From the NCBI GenBank assembly GCA_030867875.1, contig JAOWCC010000577.1, positions 74,519,012 to 74,583,011 on the forward strand: DNA of 64,000 bases, in the 5' to 3' direction. The position numbers were made by a program, and so were the translations under genes. Below, piece by piece: positions 1-10,719 of the stretch (position 1 is its first letter; each line of letters opens with the position of its first letter). Source of the DNA: Actinernus sp. WN-2022. Its lineage: Eukaryota; Cnidaria; Anthozoa; Actiniaria; Actinernidae. The notes beneath the pieces are model-generated. The model did no database searches, was not told the origin of the DNA, and saw only the letters and a program-made list of their open reading frames with translations.

Positions 1-80
1 ACTAAGAGAATTTCAAATGAAAGTGTATTTCATCTTCAATCTCAGTGGCCCGAGTGAAAGCCCACGGGTGGGCTCTTGTT
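1..80 (+). mobile_element. 3' end of a hairpin-ended repeat element (family H)
   Basis: Matches 40422-40498, the end of the element at 38591-40498: TTCAAATGAAAGTGTATTTC, then GGCCCGAGTGAAAGCCC, a short hairpin and CTCTTGTT. It faces a second, inverted end at 400-480. The body lies outside the window. Confidence 0.7.
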
Positions 81-347
81 TTATCAGTAAAATGCACACC
101 ACAGGTGTCCCGGTATTTTCTTGTTATCTCTGCCAAATCCTAATGTACGGTCTTCCTGTGATAAAATGCATACCGCAGGAGTCCAGGGTATTTTCTTGTT
201 ATCTTTGCTAAATCCTATTATTATTCATCCAAGGCACAGTCGCGTTTCTGATTGGCAGAAAAGAGACCAAGAATTGTCAATATCTTTAGATCTTATAGGT
301 AAATGCATTGCCTGACGAGGGATTCCACGTTACATTTCACGTGAAAG

Positions 348-390
348 ACCGATATCGCTCTAATCGCGAAGCGATGAGCTCGATATCGGT
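348..390. repeat. 43-bp palindrome
   Basis: Arms ACCGATATCG and CGATATCGGT are perfect, with an inner AATCGC/GCGAT pairing. It lies between two facing ends of family H elements (1-80 and 400-480). Confidence 0.7.
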
Positions 391-399
391 TTTTCAAGT

Positions 400-1878
400 C
401 AAACAAGAGCCCATCTGGGCTTTCACTCGGGCCACATGAGATTGAAGATGAAATACACTTTATTTTGAAATCCTTTTAGTAATAACCGAAGGGAAGAATT
501 ATTAGCTGAATTTAGCAGTCTTTAGGAGTGGCCGGTAGCGCGGTGACGTGCATTCTCTGCTCCCCTAGTATATATATTTCTCGTGTATGCAAATTAAAGA
601 AGTTGATCGGATCTCTACTTATTCATGTACCGCACGCTTACAATTTAGTCTGCTGTTCTCCAGGTTCAGAGTACTAATAGATGAGTGTCTCAAATATATG
701 TTTATATTTGTCCCATATTATAAGTTGTATCCTGTCCACCTATGATGGAGCTATCATATGATATATTTCTCTACTGTTCATTCTACCCTGCGACTCTTTA
801 TCGCAGCTCGCGTCCAAATTATCAGGTATTTATTAACTGAAATGCCTGTTGGTTATATACCCTCCTTCCCAAAACTGATCTGCTCATTATATTACAGAAC
901 TATAAAGGGAACTGTTGGAAGCCTTTAATTTCTCGAACCAAAACCTCGGCCGTGAGAGGATTCTTGTTTAAGTTGACCTTGAGAGTTAAATATTGCTTCG
1001 CTCATCAGAAATTATTCTGTGCGAGTGTTTATTTCTCCGGGGTATTTCTGACAGCCAAAAACACGGTGTTTGCGCTGATATGTATTATGACCTACGAAAC
1101 GTACCTCAAACAAGAATACCGTCCGATGGCAAAATCTATCAGCGCCACGAGGTCAACAAATCGACAAAGAAATGCAGATATATACACGCAAATTATGATT
1201 TCAACCTCACCGTACCTTAATTCATGACCTGACAAGACACTGTTCAGTTTCACTTTCACTCTCAGCTTTGCTCTTGAGTTTGAGTTCGGCTTTGTTAAAG
1301 ACTTCTTATTCAGTTGTATGGTATTGTGCAGTATATTTGAGTATACCAATCCACAGAGATTCAAATAACAAAGCCGTGGCGAAAGAGAAGCTTAAACGAG
1401 AAATATTTTGTCCTCCTAGAAAAACACAACATCTTGCCCTTTCTATCGAAGAAGCCTTGGTTTCAGCAGAAAAGAAAACGCTAAATTCCAATTCGATATG
1501 TGTGGATCTTTGAGTCCTTCAGGTCCGGCGTCGTGTCGTATATAAAATCACAGGCCATCTGGGTAAAAAACGCGGTCCTTCGGCTCCGACAAGAGCGCCA
1601 GTTGCAATATCCTGAGCCTGTTGGAAGGCTTTCGCACGAGTGAAGTTAAATAAAACATTAAACTGCTTACATTTGAGAATTGGGACTCCAAATTTGAGAG
1701 AGATTTGCTCGCGGAACCACCATTTTGATTTACTGTATTAAATTATGTAAATAAATTAACCTGGCGAGTGTTACGTGACCAGCACAGTGCGATCTGATTG
1801 GTGTGAATTTGACCTTTAAGGCATGCGCAGAACGCTTGCTACACTGAATAAAAACAGGCAGCCCGAGTAATTACCGTG
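400..1878 (-). mobile_element. Family H element, copy I
   Basis: Read on the minus strand, it starts at about 1878 with TAATTACTCGGGCTGCCTG and ends at about 400 with GCCCGAGTGAAAGCCC, a short hairpin and CTCTTGTT. The 5' part (1550-1878) matches 38595-38970 and the 3' part (400-600) matches 40330-40498. It also shares 480-1000 with copy II at 2590-3300. No intact protein frame; the short open frames within it are not conserved between copies. Covers most of the first 1.9 kb. Confidence 0.72.
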
Positions 1879-2044
1879 GAATTTCCAAGTCGGGCTATAA
1901 ATTTTCTTTGAATCCCATAGCATTTACGAAAACAATAAACAAATATAATCAGTTTGAAAGTCTTGCTGAAATTCCCCGGCCATGCGCCAGGAACCCACTG
2001 CGCGGTAAATTGAAAAGCCAATACGAGGTTCAAATTCAAGTGAA

Positions 2045-2590
2045 AATTCAGTTTCAGTTTAATTTAGGGTAGCCCAAGAGAAACCATAAAGGCTTGTGAG
2101 GTTCTGGGCCACCTCGTTACAATTAATATTGGTTAATAAATTGATTGAGGCTGCAAGAGCAACACGCTAATAAAACTAAACAAATACATTAAAATGCAAA
2201 CATGAAAGATAATACAATTAATTTTATAATTAATTGCGGGAGAAAAGATAGTTCTTAAGTTTGAATTGGAAAGAAGAAAAGGACATTGCGTTACGTATAT
2301 TTGAACTCAAAGTATTGTAAAATTTAGGACCTTGGAAACTAACAGAGAATTGTCTTATATTTGTTCTACACAAAGGAACATGAATTAAATGAGAACTTCG
2401 GGTATTGTAACTGTGAATTTGATCATTCCTCAACAATAAGTTGTCGAAACCTCGAGGAAGTAAATTATTTTGACGCGAATACATAAATTTTCCCAAATTG
2501 AGTAAATAAATATCTTCAAATCTCAAAATCCTTTGTTGTTTGAATATTGGGTCAGTATGGGCGTCAAAGGCTACCGCTTATCTATAATTC
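2045..2590 (-). mobile_element. 3' end of a CR1-like non-LTR retrotransposon
   Basis: The minus strand encodes the C-terminus of a LINE reverse-transcriptase polyprotein (2230-2590). It contains FDAHTDPIFKQQRILRF, then YNTRSSHLIHVPLCRTNIR and FQGPKFYNTLS, a pattern typical of CR1/Jockey-group ORF2 ends, followed by about 180 bp of 3' UTR. The 5' part is absent and the break abuts the family H end at 2590. Confidence 0.78.
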
Positions 2591-3315
2591 TAACAAGAGG
2601 CTGGGAACAGCCTTAACTCGGGCTGTATACACATAAGCGTCACCATTCGATATTTTTATTTTCTACATTATTTACATTCCATACATTCCATTCTGAGGCG
2701 TGGTCACAGGGGAGGGGTGGTACTCCACTCCTATTATTTATTAGGAGTGGGGTAGGGGAGGACTTTCTGCTCTATGCTCCCCAAGTATATTTACGTAATT
2801 TAATATTTTGTTTTTCATCATATGAACATTAGATGTTTTTCTTGTATGTAAATTAAAGAAATTAACCTTTTACTGTAAACACTACTTATTCATGTAACAC
2901 ACGTCTACAATTTACAGTCTGTTCTGTTGTACTGGAGGTTCCGAGTACTAAAATATGATTGTCTCAATGTTTATATTTATCCCATATCATAAGTTGTATC
3001 CTGTCCATCCTGCTGATAGAGCTGCCAGTATATTTCACTACTGTTCTTTCTACAGTCATGTTAATTGCCCGTTAATTGTATTCGTGGTCAATTCGTGTGC
3101 CTCTGTGTAACTTTATCTGCTGTGTTCATAACTGAAATGCATGTTGGTTATCTCTAATTAAAAGCTAAATTACCGTCATTCACAAAAATTCAGTCTTGTC
3201 ACTGGTGTATATTACAGAGTTACATAAAGGGAACTGTTCGAAGCCTTCCTCGCTCGTGAGAGGATTTTCGTTTAACAGCTCTAACGAAAGTTAAGCATGC
3301 GCCAATAATCTCGTC

Positions 3316-3400
3316 ACTCGTGGTCTAGCGGTTACTGTTTGGGTAGGATTGTGTCAGTCGTTCTATAAATCTTAGCTTCCTGGATTCGATTCCTACGCTG
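3316..3400 (+). repeat. tRNA-like (pol III promoter-like) sequence, SINE head candidate
   Basis: Carries an A-box-like TGGTCTAGCGG at 3321-3331 and a B-box-like GGATTCGATTCC at 3382-3393. The 50-base spacing and the lack of paired acceptor arms argue against a functional tRNA. It sits in sequence inserted in family H copy II. Confidence 0.5.
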
Positions 3401-3542
3401 AGCGTAGTGAAATTTTTTTTCAAGTAGAGGCTCCCCAATTCCTTGTAAAATTTATAAGTGCCGCTTCGGGTGCTCGGGAAATATTCTAAGTCCCAAATTC
3501 TTCATAGTTTATAACAAAGGGAGTTTTGTGACGCAGTCTGTG

Positions 3543-3692
3543 AGGTTGTTACACCGAGGTAAAGCCCCTATTTTAGAACTCTCCACTTACAAGATCTATG
3601 CACCTGAAGAAGGCTAGTTTGGCTAGCCGAAATATAGTACCTTTAAAACTATATATTTGCTATAGTCCTCAGGATAGAGTAAAAACTCTATC
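3543..3692 (+). mobile_element. 150-bp insertion with hammerhead-like core and 11-bp target duplication
   Basis: Flanked by an 11-bp direct repeat CGCAGTCTGTG (3532-3542 and 3693-3703). Inside is CTGAAGA (3604-3610), a strong stem (GGCTAG/CTAGCC), GAAA (3629-3632), a second hairpin (TATAGT 3633-3638 with ACTATA 3648-3653) and partial pairing of the flanks (CTATGCA with TGCTATAG). This is the layout of a hammerhead ribozyme. One extra A before stem II and a mismatch at the base of stem I weaken the case. The insertion ends in a perfect hairpin (GATAGAGT/ACTCTATC). Confidence 0.45.
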
Positions 3693-3904
3693 CGCAGTCT
3701 GTGGCTTCCGGTTGACCTTTTCGACATTATGTGGCGCCAAAGCGGCGCGGTGTTCAAGTGTGTGCACTTGAACTACTTGAACAGCGTGAGCTGATTGGTT
3801 GGAGGCGAAATACCTCGACTTGGGAAATAAAACGAATAATAAACACTTGCGATTTAAGACTCGGGCCTGCCCACAGGCAGCCCGAGTAATTACACGTTTT
3901 TAAG

Positions 3905-4505
3905 TTAGATGGATACGTTGAGCCCTAAACAGTAGCGCAATAATGGAGGTACGGGTACCCCAGGGAAAAGTATAGTGTTCGTAGGGCCGGCTTAGAAAGG
4001 CAAAAACTTGATTTATATTTTATTCCTACTGATTTGGGTATTTTGCTTGCAACTTGAGAAATATGAGGTTTCCACTACTCACAACGTAACCGTTTGGTTT
4101 TCCGACATCAAAACTGATGAAAATACATGTTTTCATTAGGTACGCTTAATTTATTTCAATATAATCTTTACCAAGAAAGCGAAAGTGCAATAAAGATAAA
4201 ATTGTGAATGTCTGTGAAAGATTTAGAAAACCGGTGGCCTGTTGAAGTTACCGCTAACGATAAGTAAGATTTATTCATTTTATATATTGTTTTTCTATAT
4301 CAGCATTAAATAGGAAGCAGTTTAATGAAGACAGTAAACATATTATTTTCCACGTTGTATTTTAATGTTTAGAAGAGTTTGGGATCGCGCTGAGGCCATG
4401 GGAAGCTTTGAAAAAGTTTTGTGCCGATATTCACCGATATCTTTTAACAGTTCACGCTTATCAGCAGGCCGGTGAACGAAAGTTCAATATCATACTTGAT
4501 ATTGA
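3905..4505. other. Intergenic, no feature seen
   Basis: AT-rich sequence without a convincing open frame, repeat match or hairpin. A short inverted pair (TTCAATATCA/TGATATTGAA, about 4483-4505) lies just before the next MITE. Confidence 0.5.
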
Positions 4506-4512
4506 ACATATG

Positions 4513-4825
4513 CAGGAGCCCATTACCAGGAGCGTGCATCTCCCAGATTAGGTCTGTCCAACAGCAGAACAGATGATGTAGCTATTTTTAGCTTTGTGTT
4601 TCCCACGAGAAGGAACAAAGGCCGTCACGTTTAACCAATCAGGATGCACTGAAAAATTGGAATTAATACGGTTCAAACTGCTAAAAATACTAAAGCGCAA
4701 GAGAACAAAAGACAACGTAATCGCATACCAGAACTTCGCGACTATAAATAGCCACATCGTCTACTGTGCTGTGGGCGCTACATATATACCCATCACATAG
4801 GTACGCTCCTGGTAATGGGCTCCTG
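4513..4825. mobile_element. 313-bp MITE with 23-bp perfect TIRs (CAGGAG family)
   Basis: Ends are perfect inverted repeats starting CAGGAGCCCATTACC. The flanks ACATATG at 4506-4512 and 4826-4832 form a 7-bp direct repeat, consistent with a target duplication. No coding capacity for a transposase. The internal sequence matches 30290-30480 and 8859-8990 in inverse orientation, so three copies of one family are in the window. A hAT-like origin is inferred from the CAG start. Confidence 0.85.
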
Positions 4826-5901
4826 ACATATGATAAAATTTGACGGTTTTTCGACCCAGACTGACGATCCGACCAGGCTAGTTGCTGCCGCAGCGAGCGA
4901 GCCTGAAGCGAGCGAGCAAGGCAGCAGTTCTAATCTGCCAAGCGGATCCGAAATCTCGATTTCTGTTTTTTACCACAATGCATCACTTCTATTGTCTTTT
5001 TTTACCTTGCACGGATCTGATCGTCACGTGACATTACACGAGGTGGAATCTGCATTGTTTGAGCTTACTTTTTTTTAAAGTAATGCATTTCTGGCATTTC
5101 TGTGTATGCAACCTTGTGTAATCATAAATTTGTTGAAGTGTAGACGTCCGTGAGATATGATACGCCTTATTAGATATTCAGCAAAGCGCTTGTGATTGGC
5201 TGCTAGGGAATCCTTCTGGGAATACCTCATTCCCATACTTGCTCTTGGGCCTATCAATTACTCTCATCTATCTCGTCATGGGACTAACTGAAATCCCAAA
5301 GCTCTTTAAGAGATTTCAACAGTAAAAGATCACCGCAAAATCAATTTGTCATGTCATGGCTACTTGGGTTATAAGTTTTGCCGCGCGAAGTTCCAAACCT
5401 ATTTCGTTTGCGTTCGAGGTTTGACTCATGTCAAAATTAAAATGGAGTATAATGTCTGCATTTAGAGCTTATTCGAAAAGCCTAAGTCAAATTCAGCAGG
5501 CTTTATTTTTATTAGTGCCATAGTTGTGAAACTAGTTAAATAAAAGTGAACCTCGACATTGTTCGCACGAGCTATCCAAGCGAAAGATTCAGTCAAACTC
5601 CATACCAGCTATAAAAGTTTTTTTTAAACTCTTAACTCTTTTTAAAGTCATGATCACTTACTTTGAGAGCGCACCATAAAAATGTGTGGAAACAGTTCTG
5701 TAATTTTGTAGCTTTAAAATCAAAATACGAGTTGGTTCAGATCACAGCACTTTACTATACTAAACATAAAATTAAACAATCTGTCTGTTTAATCGCTTGT
5801 GATGCGCTCTTGATTTCTGAACTTGCTTTCTTCGGTTAAGTTTTGTCATTTCACAAAGCGCGTTGGTTTTATACCAAAGGCAAAGTGCCGCTTAACTATA
5901 A

Positions 5902-8203
5902 GGGACGGACCATTAGATTATTGATGGAGGGGTTGCGCAAATCCCCCCAAAAATATCGAGCAAGCTCTTCTATCGGAAAAAAATATATCGAGCAACACGA
6001 TAATCAAGGGAAAACAAATCGAGCAAGCACTAGCTGGTCTCATACGCATTTACAAATTAAATTAATAAAGGCAAAGAAATAAACTAGGGAAGAAGACTGG
6101 TTTGTTGTTATGAACAATTTCCACAGGAAACCCAATACAGATCTGAAGATCACACAGACTGGTTACCAGGAATCAGTCAACATATGTAAGTATCCATGAT
6201 GGCCGTCATCAAGACAGCAGATAAACTGATGGGACGATCGATCGCAAAAAGTCACATGCACTCATAAACGAAACTTACCCTGTATTAACTGACTGTATAT
6301 ATTTCGGAAATAAGTTATCTGGTAAACGATGAGTTCTCACTGGCCTAGTGGATATAGGGTTATAGGATCATATGTACTGTACGCAATGTTGGCCGACGTA
6401 TCGGTCGATGGTTGGCCGACATATCTGTCGACCGACCCGCGGGCGACTGCTGGTAGCGGATCGGTCAAGGGGTGGCCGACATGTCGGTCGATTTCCCCCC
6501 TCCTGCTGTGTATGTGTCGGCCGATAGTGGATCGGTGGTATATCGGTAAGGTGTCGGTTATATGTCGGTGGGGTATCGGTGAGATGTTAAGTTATAATTA
6601 AACTATTCTGCATACTGTTTTCACTCAAATAAACTGGCTCTTTTGGATTTTTTTTACATGGAAGGTTTACTGTATTGAATATAATTCAGTCTAAGTATAG
6701 TAATATTCCTTTCTGTTGCGGTATAAAATGTTCCTTTATACAATTACATCTCTCATAGTGACTCATGAAATTCCTTCAAATGCAACGTTTAATATCTTAA
6801 TTTGTGTTTTTTAGTGTCTTTTATACATCCGCTCGCGCAAGATCGATTGCGTATATAAATCGCTATATCGCACCTTTTTGGTCTGGAACAGGGTACCGAT
6901 ATTTTTTAATCTGAAGGGGAGATTTCGCCTTGAATCTGGAATAGAGTAGCAACAATAGGGCCATTTATACGAGAGGAAGTTAGCCGCACCGCTTAGCTAA
7001 TTAAGCAGCGAACGATTCGTATAAATGGGTCAATTTAAACTGAAGTTCGCTACTAATACTGACGCATGTATAGGCCGAGCTATCCCAATGAATTCGTCGA
7101 TACTTAAACCCCGCGCCGGCTCCCAGTATTAGACATAAAATAACATTTGAAAATATTGGGGTCACTACGTTTTATTAATAAGCATCATTTTTTTACTGTA
7201 GGGCTCGGTTCTAATTCTAATATATACTCCGCGCACTCCAATCGGAGTATAATGCAGAGGCGCATGGCTGGAAAATAAATAAAGAGCTGCTAGTTTATGT
7301 TAAATTTACAAAGGTTAGCCTTGTACGAAAGCATTAATAGTTGTGGCCTCTTCAACCTTTGAAGTACATATACGGTAGCTGAAAATATCACAGTCACCGT
7401 TACCTCGGCCGACTTTCGGCAAACTATCGATAGCTATTGAGTGTCGGTGATCAATCGGACGACTGTCGGTGCATCATCAACCATGTCGGCCGACATACAG
7501 AATAGCCAAATCTCGGCCGAGTAGCGGTCGACTCTCGTCCGACCCTCGGCCGCCTATCGGCTGACCGTCGGTCAACATGTCGACCGATACGTCGGCCGAC
7601 ATTGCGTACAGCACACATGATCCGGGTTATAAATGTTCGCAGGTTTATACACAAGGCTCTTCTGGTTTCACTTCTGCTGGTAATCTTAATGTAACAGTAA
7701 CATGTTTGATAAAAAAAAATATCAAGTTGAAATATTTATATGAAATATAAATGGTAATGATAGGTTTTGGGTACCAGTTTGTGTTTCATCACTTCTGCTG
7801 ATAGAGGGCTGATCTCTATGTGGTGATTTCTTGCTTTGACTGTCCTTTTCCCCCTTTTCTCTTAGCCCGTTTGTCAGCCACAGAATATCCATGCTTTGTT
7901 TTGGCATTTGCCATTAATTATGTGGCTTTCTTTAATTTCCAAGGCCCAACCAGGAATGCTACTTGAGCGAGCGGGAGTGCGTGCAATGTAAAAAAAAATT
8001 GTCACGCTAAAAAAATATAGGATTGTTGGTACAAAATATATTGCATTAATATAACTGAAAAAATATTTAGGTAAGTTCAGAAAAAATATCGTGCAAGTTC
8101 ATGGCGCTTTAAAAAAATATCGTGCAGGGCTAGAATCAGAAAAAAAAAATCGAGCAACCAAAATTCTCGCAACCCCTCCATCAATAATCTAATGGTCCGT
8201 CCC
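5902..8203. mobile_element. 2.3-kb DNA transposon, non-autonomous, PIF/Harbinger-like
   Basis: Perfect terminal inverted repeats of about 36 bp beginning GGGACGGACCATTAGATT lie at 5902-5937 and 8168-8203, flanked by TAA on both sides (5899-5901, 8204-8206). A 3-bp TWA target duplication suits PIF/Harbinger; this family call is an inference. Near each end are three A-rich copies of a TCGAGCAAG/TCGTGCAAG motif, in direct rather than inverted orientation. No transposase frame is visible. A second element is nested at 6365-7623, so the original was about 1 kb. It interrupts a LINE-type 3' tail that resumes at 8204. Confidence 0.82.
6365..7623. mobile_element. 1.26-kb nested TIR element with TCGGCCGA-rich arms
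   Basis: Begins GGATCATATGTACTGTACGC and ends in its inverse (with few mismatches), flanked by a perfect 8-bp direct repeat GGGTTATA (6357-6364 and 7624-7631). The arms (to about 6590 and from about 7390) are filled with variants of TCGGCCGAC and TCGGT, strikingly GC-rich for this locus. The middle is AT-rich with a small hairpin (CCATTTATACGA/TCGTATAAATGG). No transposase. Superfamily uncertain: an 8-bp TSD fits hAT or P, while long motif-filled arms resemble Mutator-type or foldback elements. Confidence 0.82.
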
Positions 8204-8209
8204 TAAAGA

Positions 8210-8240
<31 letters not shown>

Positions 8241-8246
8241 GTGCTA
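8204..8246 (+). repeat. LINE-type 3' tail with (ATTG)n
   Basis: TAAAGATTATTGATTG followed by repeated GATT units, matching the tail at 30087-30117. Its upstream part is separated by the element at 5902-8203. Confidence 0.6.
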
Positions 8247-8254
8247 CTGTAGGT

Positions 8255-8607
8255 CACACCGCGGCAAAACGTCACGCGCATGCGTATTTGCTATTTCTTG
8301 TCCGCGCGCGGCCGCCCCAAGTTTTTCCCGCGAAAACTGAAATGAAACAACAGGCACATACCGTGATTTTAACGTTTCTGCTTAAAAGTATTCATTAGTG
8401 AACTGTTTTGTCAAAAACTAAGAAAACTACTCAAAAGCTAAGCCTAAGACTTTAATAGGTTGAAGTTTTCTTAATTTGTAATTCATTGTGAGTTTACTAA
8501 GTTATAAAATTATTTACTAAAAAAGTTGAAACCCTCGGTAATTTGTATTTCATAGCAGAGCCTTCGTTCTTTTGGCCAGCGGAGCATACCGTTTTGCCGC
8601 GGTGTGG
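8255..8607. mobile_element. 353-bp MITE with 8-bp TSD (hAT-like)
   Basis: TIRs CACACCGCGGCAAAACG at 8255-8271 and its inverse at 8590-8606; flanking 8-bp direct repeat CTGTAGGT at 8247-8254 and 8608-8615. AT-rich interior, no coding capacity. Confidence 0.82.
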
Positions 8608-8775
8608 CTGTAGGTTCTCTTAACTCAGCAGAGCAGCATTCATTACCTGTTAGGTATACTAGTTTTATGCCTGCCCGGCTCCGTTCCATACTGAACAGTG
8701 ACCATGTAGAGTATTACGTGACGTGACATCAAAAACAAACCTTTTTGTAAAATGAATTATTAATCCTGTCAGTAT

Positions 8776-9048
8776 CAGGAGTATATTACACAGGGGTGTT
8801 CCTGTACCCTTGTGTTGGCCCCTAACACAGTTAGTAGATGGTGTGTCTATATATAGTCGCGAAGTTCTGGTATGCGATTACATTTCTAGTCGCGTAGTAC
8901 GTTGTCTTTTGTTCTCTTGCAGTTTATTATTTTTTAGCAGTTTGAACCATGTTATTTAAAAGTTTATAAATGAGCGACCACGAACAACACTCCACTGGTA
9001 TACGTCGGATCAAACAATGATCTAAATGGTTCGCAGATTAAGAAATAA
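8776..9048 (+). mobile_element. CAGGAG-family MITE, cut by the assembly gap
   Basis: Starts CAGGAGTATATTACACAGG and follows the copy at 30231-30515 until near the gap. The flank upstream (8640-8775) also matches 30115-30230, so the MITE and its host repeat were copied together. Confidence 0.65.
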
Positions 9049-9148
9049 NNNNNNNNNNNNNNNNNNNNNNNNNNNNNNNNNNNNNNNNNNNNNNNNNNNN
9101 NNNNNNNNNNNNNNNNNNNNNNNNNNNNNNNNNNNNNNNNNNNNNNNN
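9049..9148. other. Assembly gap (100 N)
   Basis: One hundred unspecified bases. The true gap length is unknown. It hides the left edge of duplication copy 1 and the right end of a MITE that begins at 8776. Confidence 1.
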
Positions 9149-9515
9149 CCTATCAATCACTTAGTGGGGATGACATAACAAATTCATCATAGGTCACATG
9201 ATTGTAAGTACATGCCCATATCTCCTTCATTTCTAATGCCAGACAGTTCAAACTTGGACAGGCATGGTATTGGGTTCCCACAAATCACTTAGTGGTGATG
9301 ACGTAATGATTACATCATTGGTCACATGATTGTAAGTACTTGGACAGGCAGGGTATTGGGTCCCCACACATCACTTAGTGGTGATGACGTAATGATGACA
9401 TCATCAGTCAGGTGATTTTAAGTACTTGGACAGGCAGTGTATTGGGTCCCCACGATTCACTTAGTGGTGATGACGTAATTATGATGTCATCGGTCACATG
9501 ATTTTTAATATATGC
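9149..9515. repeat. Tandem array with TGACGT/TGACATCA motifs, copy 1
   Basis: Units of roughly 85-130 bp repeat CACTTAGTGGTGATGACG, then TAATGATGACATCATCAGTC, CACATGATTTTAAGTA and CTTGGACAGGCA. The same array continues in copy 2 at 36980-37475. The left part is lost in the gap. Confidence 0.75.
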
Positions 9516-10280
9516 CCAAATAGCTCACTGACCATCCATGAGTTACCCTTAAGGGCCCTATGTTTGTTTTCTATGGTGATCTTGAGAGAGTTTATATCAA
9601 TATTATCTGAGTCTGTAGCTTTCATTGGAGGTTTTTTGTGATTTGGATATTATTACTAGGTCATCAGCACAATTATGTTTTGCTGTTTATTTCTAACAAG
9701 TTTCATGTGTTTATCACAAAGTGCACAATTCAGTCCAAAGTCTGCATGTACATTGTAGCTGCATAACTAACATTTACAACCCTGGGCAGCATGTACATTG
9801 TAATGGTCAAATGAAACGTTACATATGCATTTCTTTTCATGTCATCAGAAGGTATGAAAATGTTTCAGTAAACACAATTATTACATACATTTTACAATGT
9901 AGCTAAGTAATTTTGCAAGCTACATGTATGATTGGTCAATGTGCCATATGGACCTTTTGCCCACTTCTGCTCTCACAGAAAATGAAGAAGCCATATTATA
10001 ATAAACATCTTATTAACCTCATTTGCTTGGTCTGTGCCGTAAGTTATGGATCCATATTTCCCCCCTTTTTATGGCCTGCATGCTTTATGCTCGGGCCATA
10101 AAAAAGGGAAACATTTGGTCCATAGCTTATGGGATATACCTCACACTTGGTTAATAAGGGGTATTTGTGCAAAACCAGAAGAAAAAAGCAAATTTTAAGC
10201 TCCATTTTAATACAATGTACAAACCTTTTCCTGACAATTCGTGACAGCTCAAACTCTGCATAATTTGGCTTAACCTTTAA

Positions 10281-10715
10281 AGTGCCTATGAAGTGAAATA
10301 ATCAACCCTGTTTTTATTTTATTTTATTAAATTTTAGATTTCTCAGTCATTTTCTGCAATTAAAAATATATTTGGAGAGCATGAACGCTATTTTTCTTTG
10401 TGTTGAAGTCAGGCATAATTGTCAAAATCGTGCAACAAATTTTATGCCATTAATGACATGCTAATTACATGCATGACGTCATTTAAAGTGATTTGCACAT
10501 CTATATTTTTCTTCGTAAATAATACAAAATATTGGCATCAGTAATTTTTTTTCAAAGCAGCCTTGCTGTCGGCCATATTTTTACTTTTGTGAATGTACAT
10601 GCAAATGTGCAAACCACTTGACGTCACATGTAATTTATAGAAGCATGTTATTAATGGCATAAAATTTGTTGCATGATTTTGACAATTATGCCTGACTTAA
10701 ACAGAAAGAAAAATA
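10281..10715. mobile_element. TTAA-flanked foldback fragment (AGTGCCTATGA family)
   Basis: Starts at TTAA (10277-10280) with AGTGCCTATGAAGTG. Two inverted arms of about 115 bp (about 10395-10510 and 10600-10712) share TCAGGCATAATTGTCAAAAT. The terminal counterpart of the left end is missing on the right. The same family appears as a right-half copy at 15855-16095 and 44290-44525, and in copy 2 at 38327-38573 plus 40529-40700, split there by an insertion. Confidence 0.6.
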
Positions 10716-10719
10716 ATTT

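Larger units (their letters stand above)
2590..3900 (-). mobile_element. Family H element, copy II, with an internal insertion
   Basis: On the minus strand it opens near 3900 with TAATTACTCGGGCTGCCTG, here followed by a full hairpin (CTGCC/GGCAG). It ends at 2590 with GAGTTAAGGCTG, a loop, CAGCCTCTTGTTA. Positions 2640-3300 match 480-1000 of copy I. About 3313-3710 has no counterpart in copy I and is described separately. Confidence 0.68.

Noticed and set aside
1092..1364. Minus-strand frames inside family H copy I
   Set aside because: Not conserved in copies II or III of the same element, so unlikely to be the element's protein.
4830..5078. 82-codon frame next to the CAGGAG MITE
   Set aside because: No domain, starts at the MITE target site, composition not protein-like throughout.
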